Below are positions 33,720 to 42,483 of a stretch of 46,950 nt of DNA, piece by piece (the stretch's first letter is position 1; each line of letters begins with the position of its first letter). This DNA is from Thermomicrobiales bacterium. GTDB taxonomy: Bacteria > Chloroflexota > Chloroflexia > Thermomicrobiales > CFX8. The position numbers and the translations under genes are program-made. The notes under the pieces are model-generated. The model saw nothing but the letters and a program-made list of their open reading frames with translations, did no database searches and was not told where the DNA came from. Location: contig JAMLIA010000021.1 of the NCBI GenBank assembly GCA_023954495.1, forward strand, positions 1 to 46,950, written 5' to 3'.

Positions 33720-35142
33720 GCGAGCGGTCGCGCGCCAGCCGTCGCAGCACCGCCGTCGCGGCGTGGTAGCCGCACATGCCGTGGACACCGCCGCCTGGCG
33801 GTGTGGCCGCTGAGCAGAGGAAGATGCGCGGATTCGGCGTTGTGTATGGATTGGTGCGCAGGATCGGGCGAGTGAAGGTCTGGCGCAGATCCGGGCGGCC
33901 GACCGAGATGTCGCCGCCGATGAAGTTGGCGCTGACCGCCTCGATGTCGGCTGGGTACATGACCTGCCGGGCGATGATGCGCTCGCGGAAGCCGGGCGCG
34001 AAGCGTTCGATTTGGGTGTCGATGGCGGTGGTCATGTCGAGCGTTGAGCCGTTCGGGACGTGGCAATAGGCCCACAGCGTGTGGATGCCGTCCGGCGCAC
34101 GCGATGGATCGAACAGCGTCGGCTGTGCGGCGATGATGAACGGCGCGTCCGGATGCCCGCCGCGCGAGACGGCGCGCTCAGATGCGGCGATCTCCTCCAG
34201 CGTCCCGCCCAGATGCAGTGTCCCGGCCTCGCGACACTCGTCCGCCGCCCACGGCACCGGACCGTTGAGCACGTAATCCATCTTGAAGACGCCGGGTGCC
34301 TGCCGCATTCGTGTCAGTTGCCGCCGGTACCCACGCGGTAGCTGCGGCTCGGCGATTTGCGCCAGTGCCGACGCCGATGTATCGAACAAATAGGTCCGCG
34401 CCGGTGGCAGGTCGGCCAGGCGCATGACGGTCGTGTCGGTCACGATTTCGCCGCCGAGTGCTGTGAGGTAGCCGGCTAGCGCGTCGCTCAGGCGCTGGGC
34501 TCCGCCGCGTGGGAACGGCCAGCCGGTTGCGTGCCCGAGCACACCGAGGACGAGGCCGAACGCGGCACTGACGTGCTCTTCTAATGGAAGAAACGAGTGC
34601 GCAGCCAGCCCGGCGAAGAGCGCTCGCGCCTGCGGACTGGTGAACGTCGCTGACGCGAACGACGCTGCCGGACGGAGTGCCTGAATGCCGAAGCGCGCCA
34701 GCAAGCCTGGGTGATCGGGCAGGTGCGCCGGCGCGAGGGCGTCCTCCAGCAGGTCGTTCGCATCGTGGACCAACGGTTCAAAGAGCGCACGCCAGCGCTC
34801 GCCATCGCCGCCGAGTGTCTGGCCGGTGGCCGCGATGTCGCGCCGCAGCAGCACCGCTTCGCCGGAATCGAGCGGGTGCGCCAGTGCGACCGGTGGATGC
34901 ACCCACTCCAGACCGTAGCGGTCGAGCGGCAGGGAGCTGAGCCACGGCGAGGCGAACGCCAGCGGGTGGATCGCTGCGCCGAGGTCATAGGTCACGCCGG
35001 GAACGCTCGCCTCAGCCGAACGTGCCCCGCCGCCGGGACGGTCGTGCGCCTCGTAGACGCGCACCGAATGCCCCTGCTCGGCCAGCCGGATCGCTGCTGC
35101 CAGCCCGTTCGGCCCCGCGCCGATGACGATTGCATCGAGCAC
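33700..35142 (-). CDS. Phytoene desaturase/PYROXD2-like FAD oxidoreductase
   Basis: A 480-residue flavoprotein with an N-terminal FAD motif (AIVIGAGPNGLAAAIRLAEQGHSVRVYEA) and the GGGARSAE loop. The C-terminal segment RIFLCSAATPPGGGVHGMCGYHAA is characteristic of the carotenoid-desaturase-like and PYROXD2 subgroups. These act on isoprenoid chains, or have no defined substrate. No other carotenoid gene is in the window, so I do not assign carotenoid synthesis. GTG start with AAAGGAG ten bases upstream. It overlaps the tag gene by 20 bases at their 3' ends and diverges from the HtrA-like gene. Confidence 0.88.
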   Translation of the reverse strand: MLDAIVIGAGPNGLAAAIRLAEQGHSVRVYEAHDRPGGGARSAEASVPGVTYDLGAAIHPLAFASPWLSSLPLDRYGLEWVHPPVALAHPLDSGEAVLLRRDIAATGQTLGGDGERWRALFEPLVHDANDLLEDALAPAHLPDHPGLLARFGIQALRPAASFASATFTSPQARALFAGLAAHSFLPLEEHVSAAFGLVLGVLGHATGWPFPRGGAQRLSDALAGYLTALGGEIVTDTTVMRLADLPPARTYLFDTSASALAQIAEPQLPRGYRRQLTRMRQAPGVFKMDYVLNGPVPWAADECREAGTLHLGGTLEEIAASERAVSRGGHPDAPFIIAAQPTLFDPSRAPDGIHTLWAYCHVPNGSTLDMTTAIDTQIERFAPGFRERIIARQVMYPADIEAVSANFIGGDISVGRPDLRQTFTRPILRTNPYTTPNPRIFLCSAATPPGGGVHGMCGYHAATAVLRRLARDRSLNARRT

Positions 35143-35333
35143 CGACGCCGCTCCTTTCCTTCGTTCATCGCGACCATGCTACGCTGCCGACAGCATAGTG
35201 CCCCGCAACTGGTGAGCCGGGACCCTGCCCGGATGAGCAGGTCGCCCCTGCCGACCCGGCTGATGCCGTCGGGATCGGCGCTCGGCACACTTGATACATG
35301 ACACATTCGCCTGAACGAAAGGGGCATATACCA

Positions 35334-36209
35334 ATGAATGCGAATGATGGAACGATGATTCCACAGTCTGGCTTTGCTGATGTCGTCGCCGGTGTCGGCG
35401 CATGGACGGTCGGTGTTGACGCGCGGCGGCGCTACGGTGCGACTGGCATCGTCTGGGCCGAGGGCGTCGTCATCACCGCCGATCATGTCGTCGAGCGGGA
35501 TGAGGACATCGTCGTCATCCTGCCGGATGGCAGCGAAGTATCGGCGACCGTCGCTGGCCGCGACCCGGCCAACGATCTCGCGGTGCTGCGCGTCGATGGT
35601 GCGACCACGGTCGCGCCGCGCGCCGATGCGACGCGGGTTGGCGACATCTGTCTGGCTGTCGGTCGGGCCGGTGGCAACCTGAGCGTGTCGCTTGGCATCG
35701 TGTCGGCAATCGGCACGATCTGGCGGCGACGGCGTGGCGGGATGCGGCGGCAGGTCGTGCGACCGGATGTCACCCTCTACCCCGGCTTCTCCGGTGGCCC
35801 GCTGATCAACGCGACTGGCGAGATGATCGGCATGAGCTCGTCTGGCCGCGGCGGCGTTGTTGCCGTTCCGGTCGCCGAGATCGAGCCGATTGTCACCGAG
35901 CTGCTGACCCACGGTCGGCGTCGACGAGCCTTCCTCGGCATGACGAGCCAGCCGGTCGCACTGCCGACCGCGCAGTCGTCCGGCCAGGAGAGCGGTCTGC
36001 TCGTCGTCGGTGTCGCACCGGAGTCTCCGGCGGCAGCCGGCGGTCTGATCGTCGGGGACATTGTGATCGGCATCGGTGATGCTGCGATCCGCGACACCGA
36101 CGATCTGCGCGAGGCGCTCTCGTCCGACCTGGCTGGGAAGTCGGTGCAGATCCACCTGCTGCGCGGTGGTGCCGAGCAGATGCTCGACGTCACTGTCGGC
36201 GAGCAGTAA
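35334..36209 (+). CDS. HtrA/DegP-like trypsin-fold serine protease with PDZ domain
   Basis: A 291-residue S1C protease. The catalytic triad is His51 (TADHVV), Asp81 (NDLAVLRV) and Ser153 (GFSGGP). Residues about 195-285 form one PDZ domain (GLLVVGVAPESPAAAGGLIVGDIVIGIG). It is shorter than DegP/DegS because it lacks any signal peptide or membrane anchor and has one PDZ domain, so it is predicted cytosolic. The oxyanion block has Phe where most HtrA have Asn (GFSGGP versus GNSGGP). The ATG at 35334 has GAAAGGGG about nine bases upstream. Three bases separate its stop from the LuxR regulator gene, so they are coexpressed and may act together. Confidence 0.92.
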   Translation: MNANDGTMIPQSGFADVVAGVGAWTVGVDARRRYGATGIVWAEGVVITADHVVERDEDIVVILPDGSEVSATVAGRDPANDLAVLRVDGATTVAPRADATRVGDICLAVGRAGGNLSVSLGIVSAIGTIWRRRRGGMRRQVVRPDVTLYPGFSGGPLINATGEMIGMSSSGRGGVVAVPVAEIEPIVTELLTHGRRRRAFLGMTSQPVALPTAQSSGQESGLLVVGVAPESPAAAGGLIVGDIVIGIGDAAIRDTDDLREALSSDLAGKSVQIHLLRGGAEQMLDVTVGEQ

Positions 36210-36212
36210 GGA

Positions 36213-36836
36213 ATGACGAGCGCGCGTCAGGTCGCCCGCGTCGCGATCGCGTCACCCTACCCGTCTGTGCGGGCAGGCTTGCGAGCGATGCTGACGCCGC
36301 TCGAAGCGGTCGAGGTCGTTGCCGATATCATCGGCGGCGATCTCGATCCATCCGATGCTGTCGATGTGCTGGTCATTGATATCGCGCAGGGCGAGCTTGC
36401 CGAATTCGAGCATATGTCGACCACCTTGGCGCACGCCGCGATCGTTGCGCTCGTCGATGATTCCGACGCTGGCCGTCGGGTGCTGACCTCAGCCGGTCGC
36501 CCAATTGCGATTCTGTCGCGTGAGGCGGGGCCGTCTGAGATCAGTGCAGCCGTCCTTGGTGTGCTGTCCGGCCTGATCGTCCTCGATCCGACCGTTGCGC
36601 CAATGGACACGAAAGCCTCTCCGCTGACCGACTACGACCAGACGCTGACCGAGCGTGAGCGTCAGGTGATCGAGCTCGTCGCGCTGGGCCTGCCCAATAA
36701 GTCGATCGCCGTCGAGTTGGGCATCAGTGAGCACACCGTGAAATTTCACGTCGCCTCGATCCTTGACAAGCTGGACGCCGCCAGCCGCACCGAGGCCGTC
36801 GCCATCGCCGCGCGCCACGGGCTGCTTGCGCTCTGA
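36213..36836 (+). CDS. LuxR-family regulator with degenerate receiver domain
   Basis: A 207-residue NarL/FixJ-like regulator. The C-terminal helix-turn-helix is clear: LTERERQVIELVALGLPNKSIAVELGISEHTVKFHVASIL. The N-terminal domain has the receiver plan, but where the acidic pair should be it reads ASPYPSVRAG. The Thr and Lys of the switch are not apparent (ALVDDSDAG and ILSREAG), while an aspartate in DVLVIDIAQ remains. It probably does not respond by ordinary phosphorylation. It is translated directly after the HtrA-like protease, and coupling is likely. The target genes are unknown. A gene-free stretch with repeats follows. Confidence 0.9.
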   Translation: MTSARQVARVAIASPYPSVRAGLRAMLTPLEAVEVVADIIGGDLDPSDAVDVLVIDIAQGELAEFEHMSTTLAHAAIVALVDDSDAGRRVLTSAGRPIAILSREAGPSEISAAVLGVLSGLIVLDPTVAPMDTKASPLTDYDQTLTERERQVIELVALGLPNKSIAVELGISEHTVKFHVASILDKLDAASRTEAVAIAARHGLLAL

Positions 36837-36847
36837 GCAAGACGCCA

Positions 36848-36977
36848 GTGCCAGCAATGGCGAGCAGTCCGATCCGACAGTTAACGCCGCCGCTTGCCAT
36901 TTCGAGCGCGCACGCGAGAAATCTTCCCCGCGTTGGACTGTGTCGGACGGGTGGGAGATCTTTCGCTGCGGTTCAGC
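36848..36977. repeat. Dispersed repeat modules
   Basis: The 36848-36873 module CCAGCAATGGCGAGCAGTCC is shared with 44458 and, inverted, with about 6020. The palindromic module 36894-36975 carries both GAGCGCGCACGCGAGAAATC and GGGAGATCTTTCGC arms as in element A. There is no gene between 36837 and 37123. Confidence 0.7.
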
Positions 36978-37123
36978 GGTCGATTGAAGGTGACAGAGAC
37001 AGGGGCTGGACTGCGACTTCATTGGCGCTGACAGCCCGCAGAAATCCTCGATCCTCCACAATGCCCGATCTTCCCGTATCCTGCTCGCATTGAGCGGCAA
37101 TGGTGAAGGGAACATGGCAAACG

Positions 37124-38029
37124 ATGGCAATTCATAAGTTCTCCCCGGACCACTACTTTTCGACGATGGGCAGCCACGAGGCGGTGCTGCGCATCGCAGA
37201 CGGCGACACGGTCGTCACGACGACGATCGATGCCGGCGGGCGCGACGCGTCCGACACGGTGATCCATCAGGGTGGCAACGGCCAGACCGGCCCGTTTTAT
37301 GTTGAGGGCGCCGAACCGGGTGATGCGCTGGCCGTCCGGCTGGATAGTTTCGCGCCGAACCGTCGCCGTGGCTGGAGCGCCTCGGTGATCGCCGAGCGCA
37401 TCCTCGATCCGGAGTTCGTTCGCGACCTCCCGGCCCGAAAGACGATCGACTGGGATGTCGATGTCGAAGCTGGCACGGTCACGCTGGCCGACGCGGGCAC
37501 AGCGCTCGGACAGCTCGTTCTGCCCCTGGCTCCCATGCTCGGCTGCTTCGGCGTCGCACCGGCCGGTGGGCAGGCCATCTCAACAGCAACATCCGCATTC
37601 CACGGCGGCAACATGGACTACCGCGGGCATCGACCGGGCGTGACAGTCATCTTTCCGGTTGCGGTGTCGGGTGCGCTGTTCCACCGCGGCGATGGCCACG
37701 CGGTGCAGGGCGACGGTGAGATCGTCGGAACCGGCGTCGAGATCTCGATGGATGTGCAGTTCACCGTCTCGGTCATTAAGCAGAGCAACATCGTTTGGCC
37801 ACGCACGATCGACGACGACTACATCATGGCGCTCGGCAACGCCCGCCCGCTGGACGAAGCGCTGCAGGCCGCGACGACCGAAATGGTGCGCTGGCTGTCC
37901 GCCGACTACGGCCTCGACACCCGCAGCGCCTCAACCCTGCTCGGCCAGACGATCGAATACGACATCGCCAACGTCTTCGACCCGGCCTACACGGTCGTCG
38001 CGAAGCTGAACAAGCGCTGGTTGCCGTAG
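37124..38029 (+). CDS. Acetamidase/formamidase family protein
   Basis: A 301-residue amidase of the FmdA/AmdA family, hydrolysing small aliphatic amides such as formamide or acetamide in the cytoplasm. Matching segments are the opening SHEAVLRIADGDTVVTTTIDAGG, VEGAEPGDALAVRL, MLGCFGVAPAGGQAISTATS, HGGNMDYRG and GDGHAVQGDGEIVGTGVE. All are conserved in the family, including the metal-ligand His and Asp in the last two. The ATG at 37124 is chosen because the protein aligns there; an in-frame start at 37100 would add eight residues. It may help use amides for nitrogen alongside the nitrilase at 6 kb. Confidence 0.92.
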   Translation: MAIHKFSPDHYFSTMGSHEAVLRIADGDTVVTTTIDAGGRDASDTVIHQGGNGQTGPFYVEGAEPGDALAVRLDSFAPNRRRGWSASVIAERILDPEFVRDLPARKTIDWDVDVEAGTVTLADAGTALGQLVLPLAPMLGCFGVAPAGGQAISTATSAFHGGNMDYRGHRPGVTVIFPVAVSGALFHRGDGHAVQGDGEIVGTGVEISMDVQFTVSVIKQSNIVWPRTIDDDYIMALGNARPLDEALQAATTEMVRWLSADYGLDTRSASTLLGQTIEYDIANVFDPAYTVVAKLNKRWLP

Positions 38030-38085
38030 CGGTAGAGCTGCGTCATGTCCCTATACAGGGATCGGCGGCGTCTCCCTTATCCAAG

Positions 38086-38700
38086 TCACGCATCAATCGC
38101 CGGGCGGTGGATTTCATACTGGTCGGCGGTGGGGCAGTACCAGTCGCCGGTGAGGCGACCCAGGGCATCAAGGCGCTGCAGGTCGATGCGGTTGTTGGCG
38201 ATCAGCAGGTCGTCGCGGATGTGGATGCGCACGACTTCGGCGATGACCAGGTGCGCTCCATACGGCAGACCACCGACCGGAAAGACCTGCCGGACGACGC
38301 ATTCGAGATTGGCCGGTGCCTCGGCCACGCGGCGCGGCTGGACGACCTCGCTGGGCACGGCGGTCAGGCTGCTGGCATCGAACTCGTCGATTTCCTGCGG
38401 CCACTCAGCAGCGGTGATCGCCATCTGCGGGCCGAGTGCGGCGCTGACGGTGTTGATGACCAGCTCACCGTTCGCGCGAATGTTCTGCAGCGTGTCCTTC
38501 TCCTCGCCGTCGCGCGCGCCGATTGACAGGGCGATGTGTGGCGGTGTCGAAGTGATCATCATGAAGAAGCTGAACGGTGCGAGATTGTCTTTGCCGTTGG
38601 CATCGATTGTCGATGTCCAGCCGATCGGACGCGGCACGACCAGGCTGGCCATCAGCTTGTAGGCGAGTTGTGGGTCAAGTTCGGCAGGGTCGAATTGCAT
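38086..38700 (-). CDS. Flavin reductase family protein (FMN-binding split barrel)
   Basis: A 204-residue FMN-binding split-barrel protein. It has LMASLVVPRPIGWTSTIDANG at the start of the barrel, the central NLAPFSFFMMITSTPPHIALSIG and a late LVIAEVVRIHI, the standard order of this family. Such proteins reduce FMN with NAD(P)H for partner monooxygenases or act directly on quinones. AAAGGA lies seven bases before the ATG. It converges with the acetamidase gene. A partner oxygenase is not next to it, so its role is open. Confidence 0.88.
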   Translation of the reverse strand: MQFDPAELDPQLAYKLMASLVVPRPIGWTSTIDANGKDNLAPFSFFMMITSTPPHIALSIGARDGEEKDTLQNIRANGELVINTVSAALGPQMAITAAEWPQEIDEFDASSLTAVPSEVVQPRRVAEAPANLECVVRQVFPVGGLPYGAHLVIAEVVRIHIRDDLLIANNRIDLQRLDALGRLTGDWYCPTADQYEIHRPAIDA

Positions 38701-38877
38701 GGCCCATCCTTTCGGAATGCGCGTATTGTAGTCGCGATGTGTTGCGGCTGGGCAACCTCACTCACTAAAGGTTGCCCGCGAATCCGTAATTTCCCGGATG
38801 TGCCGCCGGTTGCATGACGCTACTCTGTCCGTGTGGGCGCTGGAATGCCCAGCGCCGGTCACTGATGGAGGCTTGAT

Positions 38878-39225
38878 ATGGACCAGATCTGCTTCGCGGT
38901 TCCGATCCTCCCGGGGAAGGTCGATGTTGCCCGAGCTTTCATGACCGAACTTGAAACCGAGCGGAAGGCCGACTACGACCGCTCGGAACGGCGGATAGGC
39001 ATTACGAAGGAAGTGTGGTTTCTGGCGAACCTGCCGTCAGGCGAGCATTTCGTTGCTTACATGGAGAGCGAGAACTTCGCGCAGGCACTGCAGATGTTCA
39101 GCCAGTCCCAGGATGCGTTCGACCGCTGGTTCAAGGAGCGGCTGGCTGAGGCAACCGGTCTCGATCTCGCTAATCCTCCGACCGACATGAGCTTGCCAGA
39201 GATGCTCTCCAGTTATCAGACGTAA
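38878..39225 (+). CDS. DUF6176-like small alpha-beta barrel protein
   Basis: A 115-residue protein with CFAVPILPGKVDVARAFMTELETER, RIGITKEVWFLANLPSGEHFVAYMESENFAQALQMFSQSQDAFD and a polar tail. The beta-alpha-beta-beta-alpha-beta pattern and ending resemble the DUF6176 family, a dimeric ferredoxin-like barrel of unknown function. A TGGAGG motif precedes the ATG by six bases. It stands alone, with a palindrome after its stop. Confidence 0.7.
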   Translation: MDQICFAVPILPGKVDVARAFMTELETERKADYDRSERRIGITKEVWFLANLPSGEHFVAYMESENFAQALQMFSQSQDAFDRWFKERLAEATGLDLANPPTDMSLPEMLSSYQT

Positions 39226-39263
39226 CGCACACTGCCTGATTGCGGGTTGTGCGTGCAGCAGGA

Positions 39264-39301
39264 GCGCCTGACCATTGCCCGACTGTGGCGAGGTCAGGCG
39301 C
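39264..39301. terminator. Possible bidirectional terminator hairpin
   Basis: GCGCCTGACC (39264-39273) and GGTCAGGCGC (39292-39301) form a perfect 10-bp stem around an 18-base loop between the two convergent genes. It overlaps the stop codon of the minus-strand CoA-transferase gene. No T-run follows. Confidence 0.45.
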
Positions 39302-40589
39302 GATTCCGATCCCTGGCGAAGGCGCGCAGTTCGTCGCGGACGCTGGGGTGGGCTATCTGGATCAGTGCCTCGGCGCGCTCGCGCAGGTTCTTTCCATAGA
39401 GATGAGCAATGCCGTACTCGGTGACGACGTAGTGGACGTGCGCCTGGTCGGCGTCACCATCGCGCCCTCGTTGAGCCGCCCGACGATGCGCGAGACCGCC
39501 TCTTTCGGCCGCCATCGGGGGCGGCGCGATGATCGCCTTGCCGCCGTCGGCCAGCGCCGCGCCGCGGATGAAGTCGGTCTGCCCGCCGAAGCCGCTGTAG
39601 ACGCGATCGCCGATCGACGCGGCACAGACCTGCCCGGTCAGGTCGATCTCGATGGCCGAGTTGATTGCGACCATGCGGTGGTTGCGGCGGATGACCGACG
39701 TGTCGTTGTGCGATCGCGGCCATCTCCACTTGCGGGTTGTCGTGGACGAAGTCGTACAGCCGCTGCGTGCCCATCGGGAATGATGTCTGTTACCGGGATG
39801 GATCGGGTTGCGCGTGCCGGTGATGACTCCTGCCTCAACCAGGTCGATGACGCCATCGGAGAACATCTCCGTGTGCAGGCCGAGATTACGGTGGCCACCG
39901 AGTTGAGCCAGCACGGCGTTCGGGATGCTGCCGTGCCCAGTTGCAGGGTCGCCTCGTCCTCGATCAGCGTCGCGACGTGCTCGCCGATCCGGTGTTCGGC
40001 TTCGTCCGGGTTGCGGCATCCGGATTTCCGGCAGTGGCGTATCGACCTCGACGATTGCGTCGATCTGATCAACGTGGATGAAGCCGGCCCCATGCGTCCG
40101 CGGCATCGCCGCGTTCACCAGTGCGATGACCGAACGTGCCTGGTGGATGGCTGCCATCGTGACATCGACCGAGACGCCGAGCGAGCAAAAGCCGTGCGCG
40201 TCCGGTGGCGAGACGTGGATCAGCGCGACGTCAATCGGCAGGAGTCCGGAGGCGAACAGACGCGGTACTTCTGAAAGGAAGATTGGGATGTAGTCCGCCT
40301 GCCCGCTGTTGACCGCCGCGCGGAGGTTCGCGCCGACAAAGAGCGCTTCGTGGCGAAAGCCCGACAGCACCGCTGGCTGCAGGAACGGTGACGCTCCCTC
40401 GGTATGGAGATGAACGAGGCGGACTCCAACCAGTTCGCTGGCGCGTTCCGCCAGTGCGGAGAGCAGCAACGTCGGTGTCGCACTCGCTCCCTGGATGAAG
40501 ACGCGTTGGCCGCTTCGGACGAGCGCGACTGCTTCGGCGCTCGTCCGGAGCTTGAGGCTGTAGCGATCGAGCCAGCCATCTAACGCCAT
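39294..40589 (-). CDS. Acetyl-CoA hydrolase/transferase-like gene carrying several compensating frameshifts
   Basis: The frame is open for 431 residues but only parts resemble the family (4-hydroxybutyrate CoA-transferase / acetyl-CoA hydrolase type). Good family sequence is at 1-190 (ending VDTPLPEIRM), 219-264 (GSIPNAVLAQLGGH, TEMFSDG), 294-358 (YSGFGGQTDFIRGAALADGG) and 382-431. Between them are three stretches whose normal sequence is in another frame: GEHVATLIEDEATLQLGT, MGTQRLYDFVHDNPQVEM and EAVSRIVGRLNEGAMVTPT. At least six single-base indels are needed, near 40005, 39931, 39775-39800, 39712, 39508 and 39447. This is either poor local sequence or a dying gene. If repaired, it would transfer or hydrolyse acyl-CoA. 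Confidence 0.8.
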   Translation of the reverse strand: MALDGWLDRYSLKLRTSAEAVALVRSGQRVFIQGASATPTLLLSALAERASELVGVRLVHLHTEGASPFLQPAVLSGFRHEALFVGANLRAAVNSGQADYIPIFLSEVPRLFASGLLPIDVALIHVSPPDAHGFCSLGVSVDVTMAAIHQARSVIALVNAAMPRTHGAGFIHVDQIDAIVEVDTPLPEIRMPQPGRSRTPDRRARRDADRGRGDPATGHGSIPNAVLAQLGGHRNLGLHTEMFSDGVIDLVEAGVITGTRNPIHPGNRHHSRWARSGCTTSSTTTRKWRWPRSHNDTSVIRRNHRMVAINSAIEIDLTGQVCAASIGDRVYSGFGGQTDFIRGAALADGGKAIIAPPPMAAERGGLAHRRAAQRGRDGDADQAHVHYVVTEYGIAHLYGKNLRERAEALIQIAHPSVRDELRAFARDRNRA

Positions 40590-40598
40590 CGTTTGTGG

Positions 40599-41532
40599 CT
40601 AGCTTGCGAGAGCGGATGGTTGCGTCTGCTTCGCCTCGCGGACGTGGGCTCGTGGCGGGATTGCCAGCACCGGCGTCTTGCTACGATGGAGCACCTCGTT
40701 GGTCACGCTGCCGAACGCCCAGCGCCGGATGCCGCCGCGTCCGTGCGTCGAGATGACAATCAGGTCTGCGTCGGTTGTCTCGGCAACACGAGCGATCTCA
40801 TCGGCTGGCCGACCGGTGCGGACTTCCCAGACTACGCGTAGCCCTTCGCCGCGCAAGCGCGTGGCCAGCGTATCCAGGTCGCCGCGTGCTTCAGCGTGGG
40901 CCTGCTCCTCCAGATCGTCAATCTGCGATTGCGAGAGATAGACCGCTTCGGGCGTCTCGGCGATGAACGCCGATTGCCAGTACGGCTCGACAACACGCAC
41001 CAGCGCGAGCGTTGCGCCGGTGCCCTGGGCCAGTTCGACTGCGTATGGCAGAGCGGTCTCAGATAGTGCCGAGCCATCGAGCGGCACGAGGACGGTGCGC
41101 AGCACGTCGTGCGGCTGCTCGTGCTCGTCGCGCACCAGCACGACCGGCACGGTCGAGCCGCGCACGATCTTGTCGGCGACGCTGCCGAAGACCATCCTGC
41201 CGAAGCCGCTGCGCCCGTGCGTGGACATGACGATCATCGAGTCGGGCGTGCGGTCGGCCAAGCACGTAAACACCGCCAGTCGGATCGCCGGAGAGGACGC
41301 GGACCTCGGATTCGATATCGTCGGACACAACTTCAGCAACCGCGTTGAGATAGTCCGTCGCATTCTCGCGATCCTCGACGGACATCGCCGGTGGGAGGTC
41401 AGTGAACGCGGGTTCGTCGATGACGTGGACGATCGTCAACCGTGCGCGCTGACCTCGTGCGATCGTCTCGCCAAGGCTGATGGCATATCGGGAAAGGTCG
41501 GAGCCATCGAGTGGAACGATGACTGTCTTCAT
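40599..41532 (-). pseudogene. Universal stress protein with two UspA domains, interrupted by a frameshift
   Basis: The first frame starts at 41532 (MKTVIVPLDGSDLSRYAISLGE) and is good through VLSGDPTGG. The family continuation, ADRTPDSMIVMSTHGRSGFGRMVFGSVADKIVRG, is in another frame that runs to 40599 through a second UspA domain (VLVPLDGSALSETALPYAVEL, VISTHGRGGIRRWAFGSVTNEV). One extra base near 41258-41263 (CTTGG where CTGG is expected) explains it. The ATP-binding loop G-2x-G-9x-G(S/T) pattern is visible in both domains. It adjoins the likewise frameshifted CoA-transferase gene, which suggests either local sequencing errors or decay of both. Role if intact: stress survival. Confidence 0.75.
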
Positions 41533-41703
41533 TCTGCGTCCCCCTATAGATGACCGTCGCGCCGAGCACGGCGCAGACGATCGATGCGTGCGGGTGATTC
41601 GTTTCTCAACGTAAGCCTAACGGAGAACGTGTCGCGGGCGTATCACTGACATCGCGGCGGTTGTTACAGAATCGTGTACGTTTTTGCACTTCAGGCTCGG
41701 GTC

Positions 41704-41755
41704 GGCAGGACTCGCAGGTTAGTTTGGGCTACCATTGCTGTGGTAGTTGCCTGCC
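41704..41755 (+). promoter_or_regulatory. Nested inverted repeat before the response regulator gene
   Basis: GGCAGG (41704-41709) pairs with CCTGCC (41750-41755), and within it CTACCA (41729-41734) pairs with TGGTAG (41741-41746). It lies 27 bases before the ATG in the region divergent from the stress protein gene. It could be an operator dyad or a leader structure. Confidence 0.35.
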
Positions 41756-41781
41756 AATCGCGTGCATCATGGAGAGATCGT

Positions 41782-42483
41782 ATGCGCAAGCATTTGATCC
41801 TCGTCGCGGACGACGACGCTCCGATACTACGGCTGGTACGAGCGAAACTGCAGACCGACGGGTATGCCGTCGTCACAGCGACGAACGGCGCGGAAGCTGT
41901 CGAGACAGCCGAGCGCGAGCGCCCCGACCTCGTGATTCTCGACATCATGATGCCGGTGATGGACGGCCTGGAGGCGATGAAGCACATTCGCCAGGTCTCG
42001 ACCGTCCCGATCATCCTCCTCACCGCACGCGCCAGCGGATCGGACAAGATCCGCGGTCTGGATCAGGGCGCGGATGATTATGTGACGAAGCCGTTCGATC
42101 CGGACGAGCTGTCTGCGCGCGTCGCCGCAATCATGCGCCGCGTCAGTGGAAGCGGCTCATCGTCGCTGCAAATCCTGAACTACCCCAATGTCACCGTCGA
42201 CCTGACCAATCGCAGCGTCACCGTCAATGGTGACGAGATGCAGCTCAGCCGGACCGAGTGGGAGGTGCTCTATCAGCTCGCCTCGAACGCCGGTCGCGTC
42301 ATGCTGCACAGCGAGCTGCTCTCTCGCATCTGGGGGCCTGAGTTCCGCGACGAGACGTATTATCTGCGAACCTGGGTCAGCCGTATTCGGAAGAAGCTCG
42401 GCGATCAGGACAATGAAGCGCCGCTCATCCGCACGTTCCCCGGCGTTGGCTACCGGATGGAGCTTCCCAGCGAGGATTCCTGA
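41782..42483 (+). CDS. OmpR-family response regulator
   Basis: A 233-residue two-component response regulator. The receiver domain has the acidic pair at residues 11-12 (VADDDAP), phospho-acceptor Asp54 (VILDIMMP), the switch Thr in ILLTAR and Lys in YVTKPFDP. The C-terminal winged helix is of OmpR/PhoB type, with LSRTEWEVLYQLASNAGRV and TYYLRTWVSRIRKKLGD. The stop TGA shares its last base with the start of the histidine kinase gene, so the pair is translationally coupled. GAGAG lies before the ATG. Stimulus and targets cannot be read, although the pairing with a GAF/PAS kinase suggests an internal redox, ligand or energy signal. Confidence 0.94.
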   Translation: MRKHLILVADDDAPILRLVRAKLQTDGYAVVTATNGAEAVETAERERPDLVILDIMMPVMDGLEAMKHIRQVSTVPIILLTARASGSDKIRGLDQGADDYVTKPFDPDELSARVAAIMRRVSGSGSSSLQILNYPNVTVDLTNRSVTVNGDEMQLSRTEWEVLYQLASNAGRVMLHSELLSRIWGPEFRDETYYLRTWVSRIRKKLGDQDNEAPLIRTFPGVGYRMELPSEDS

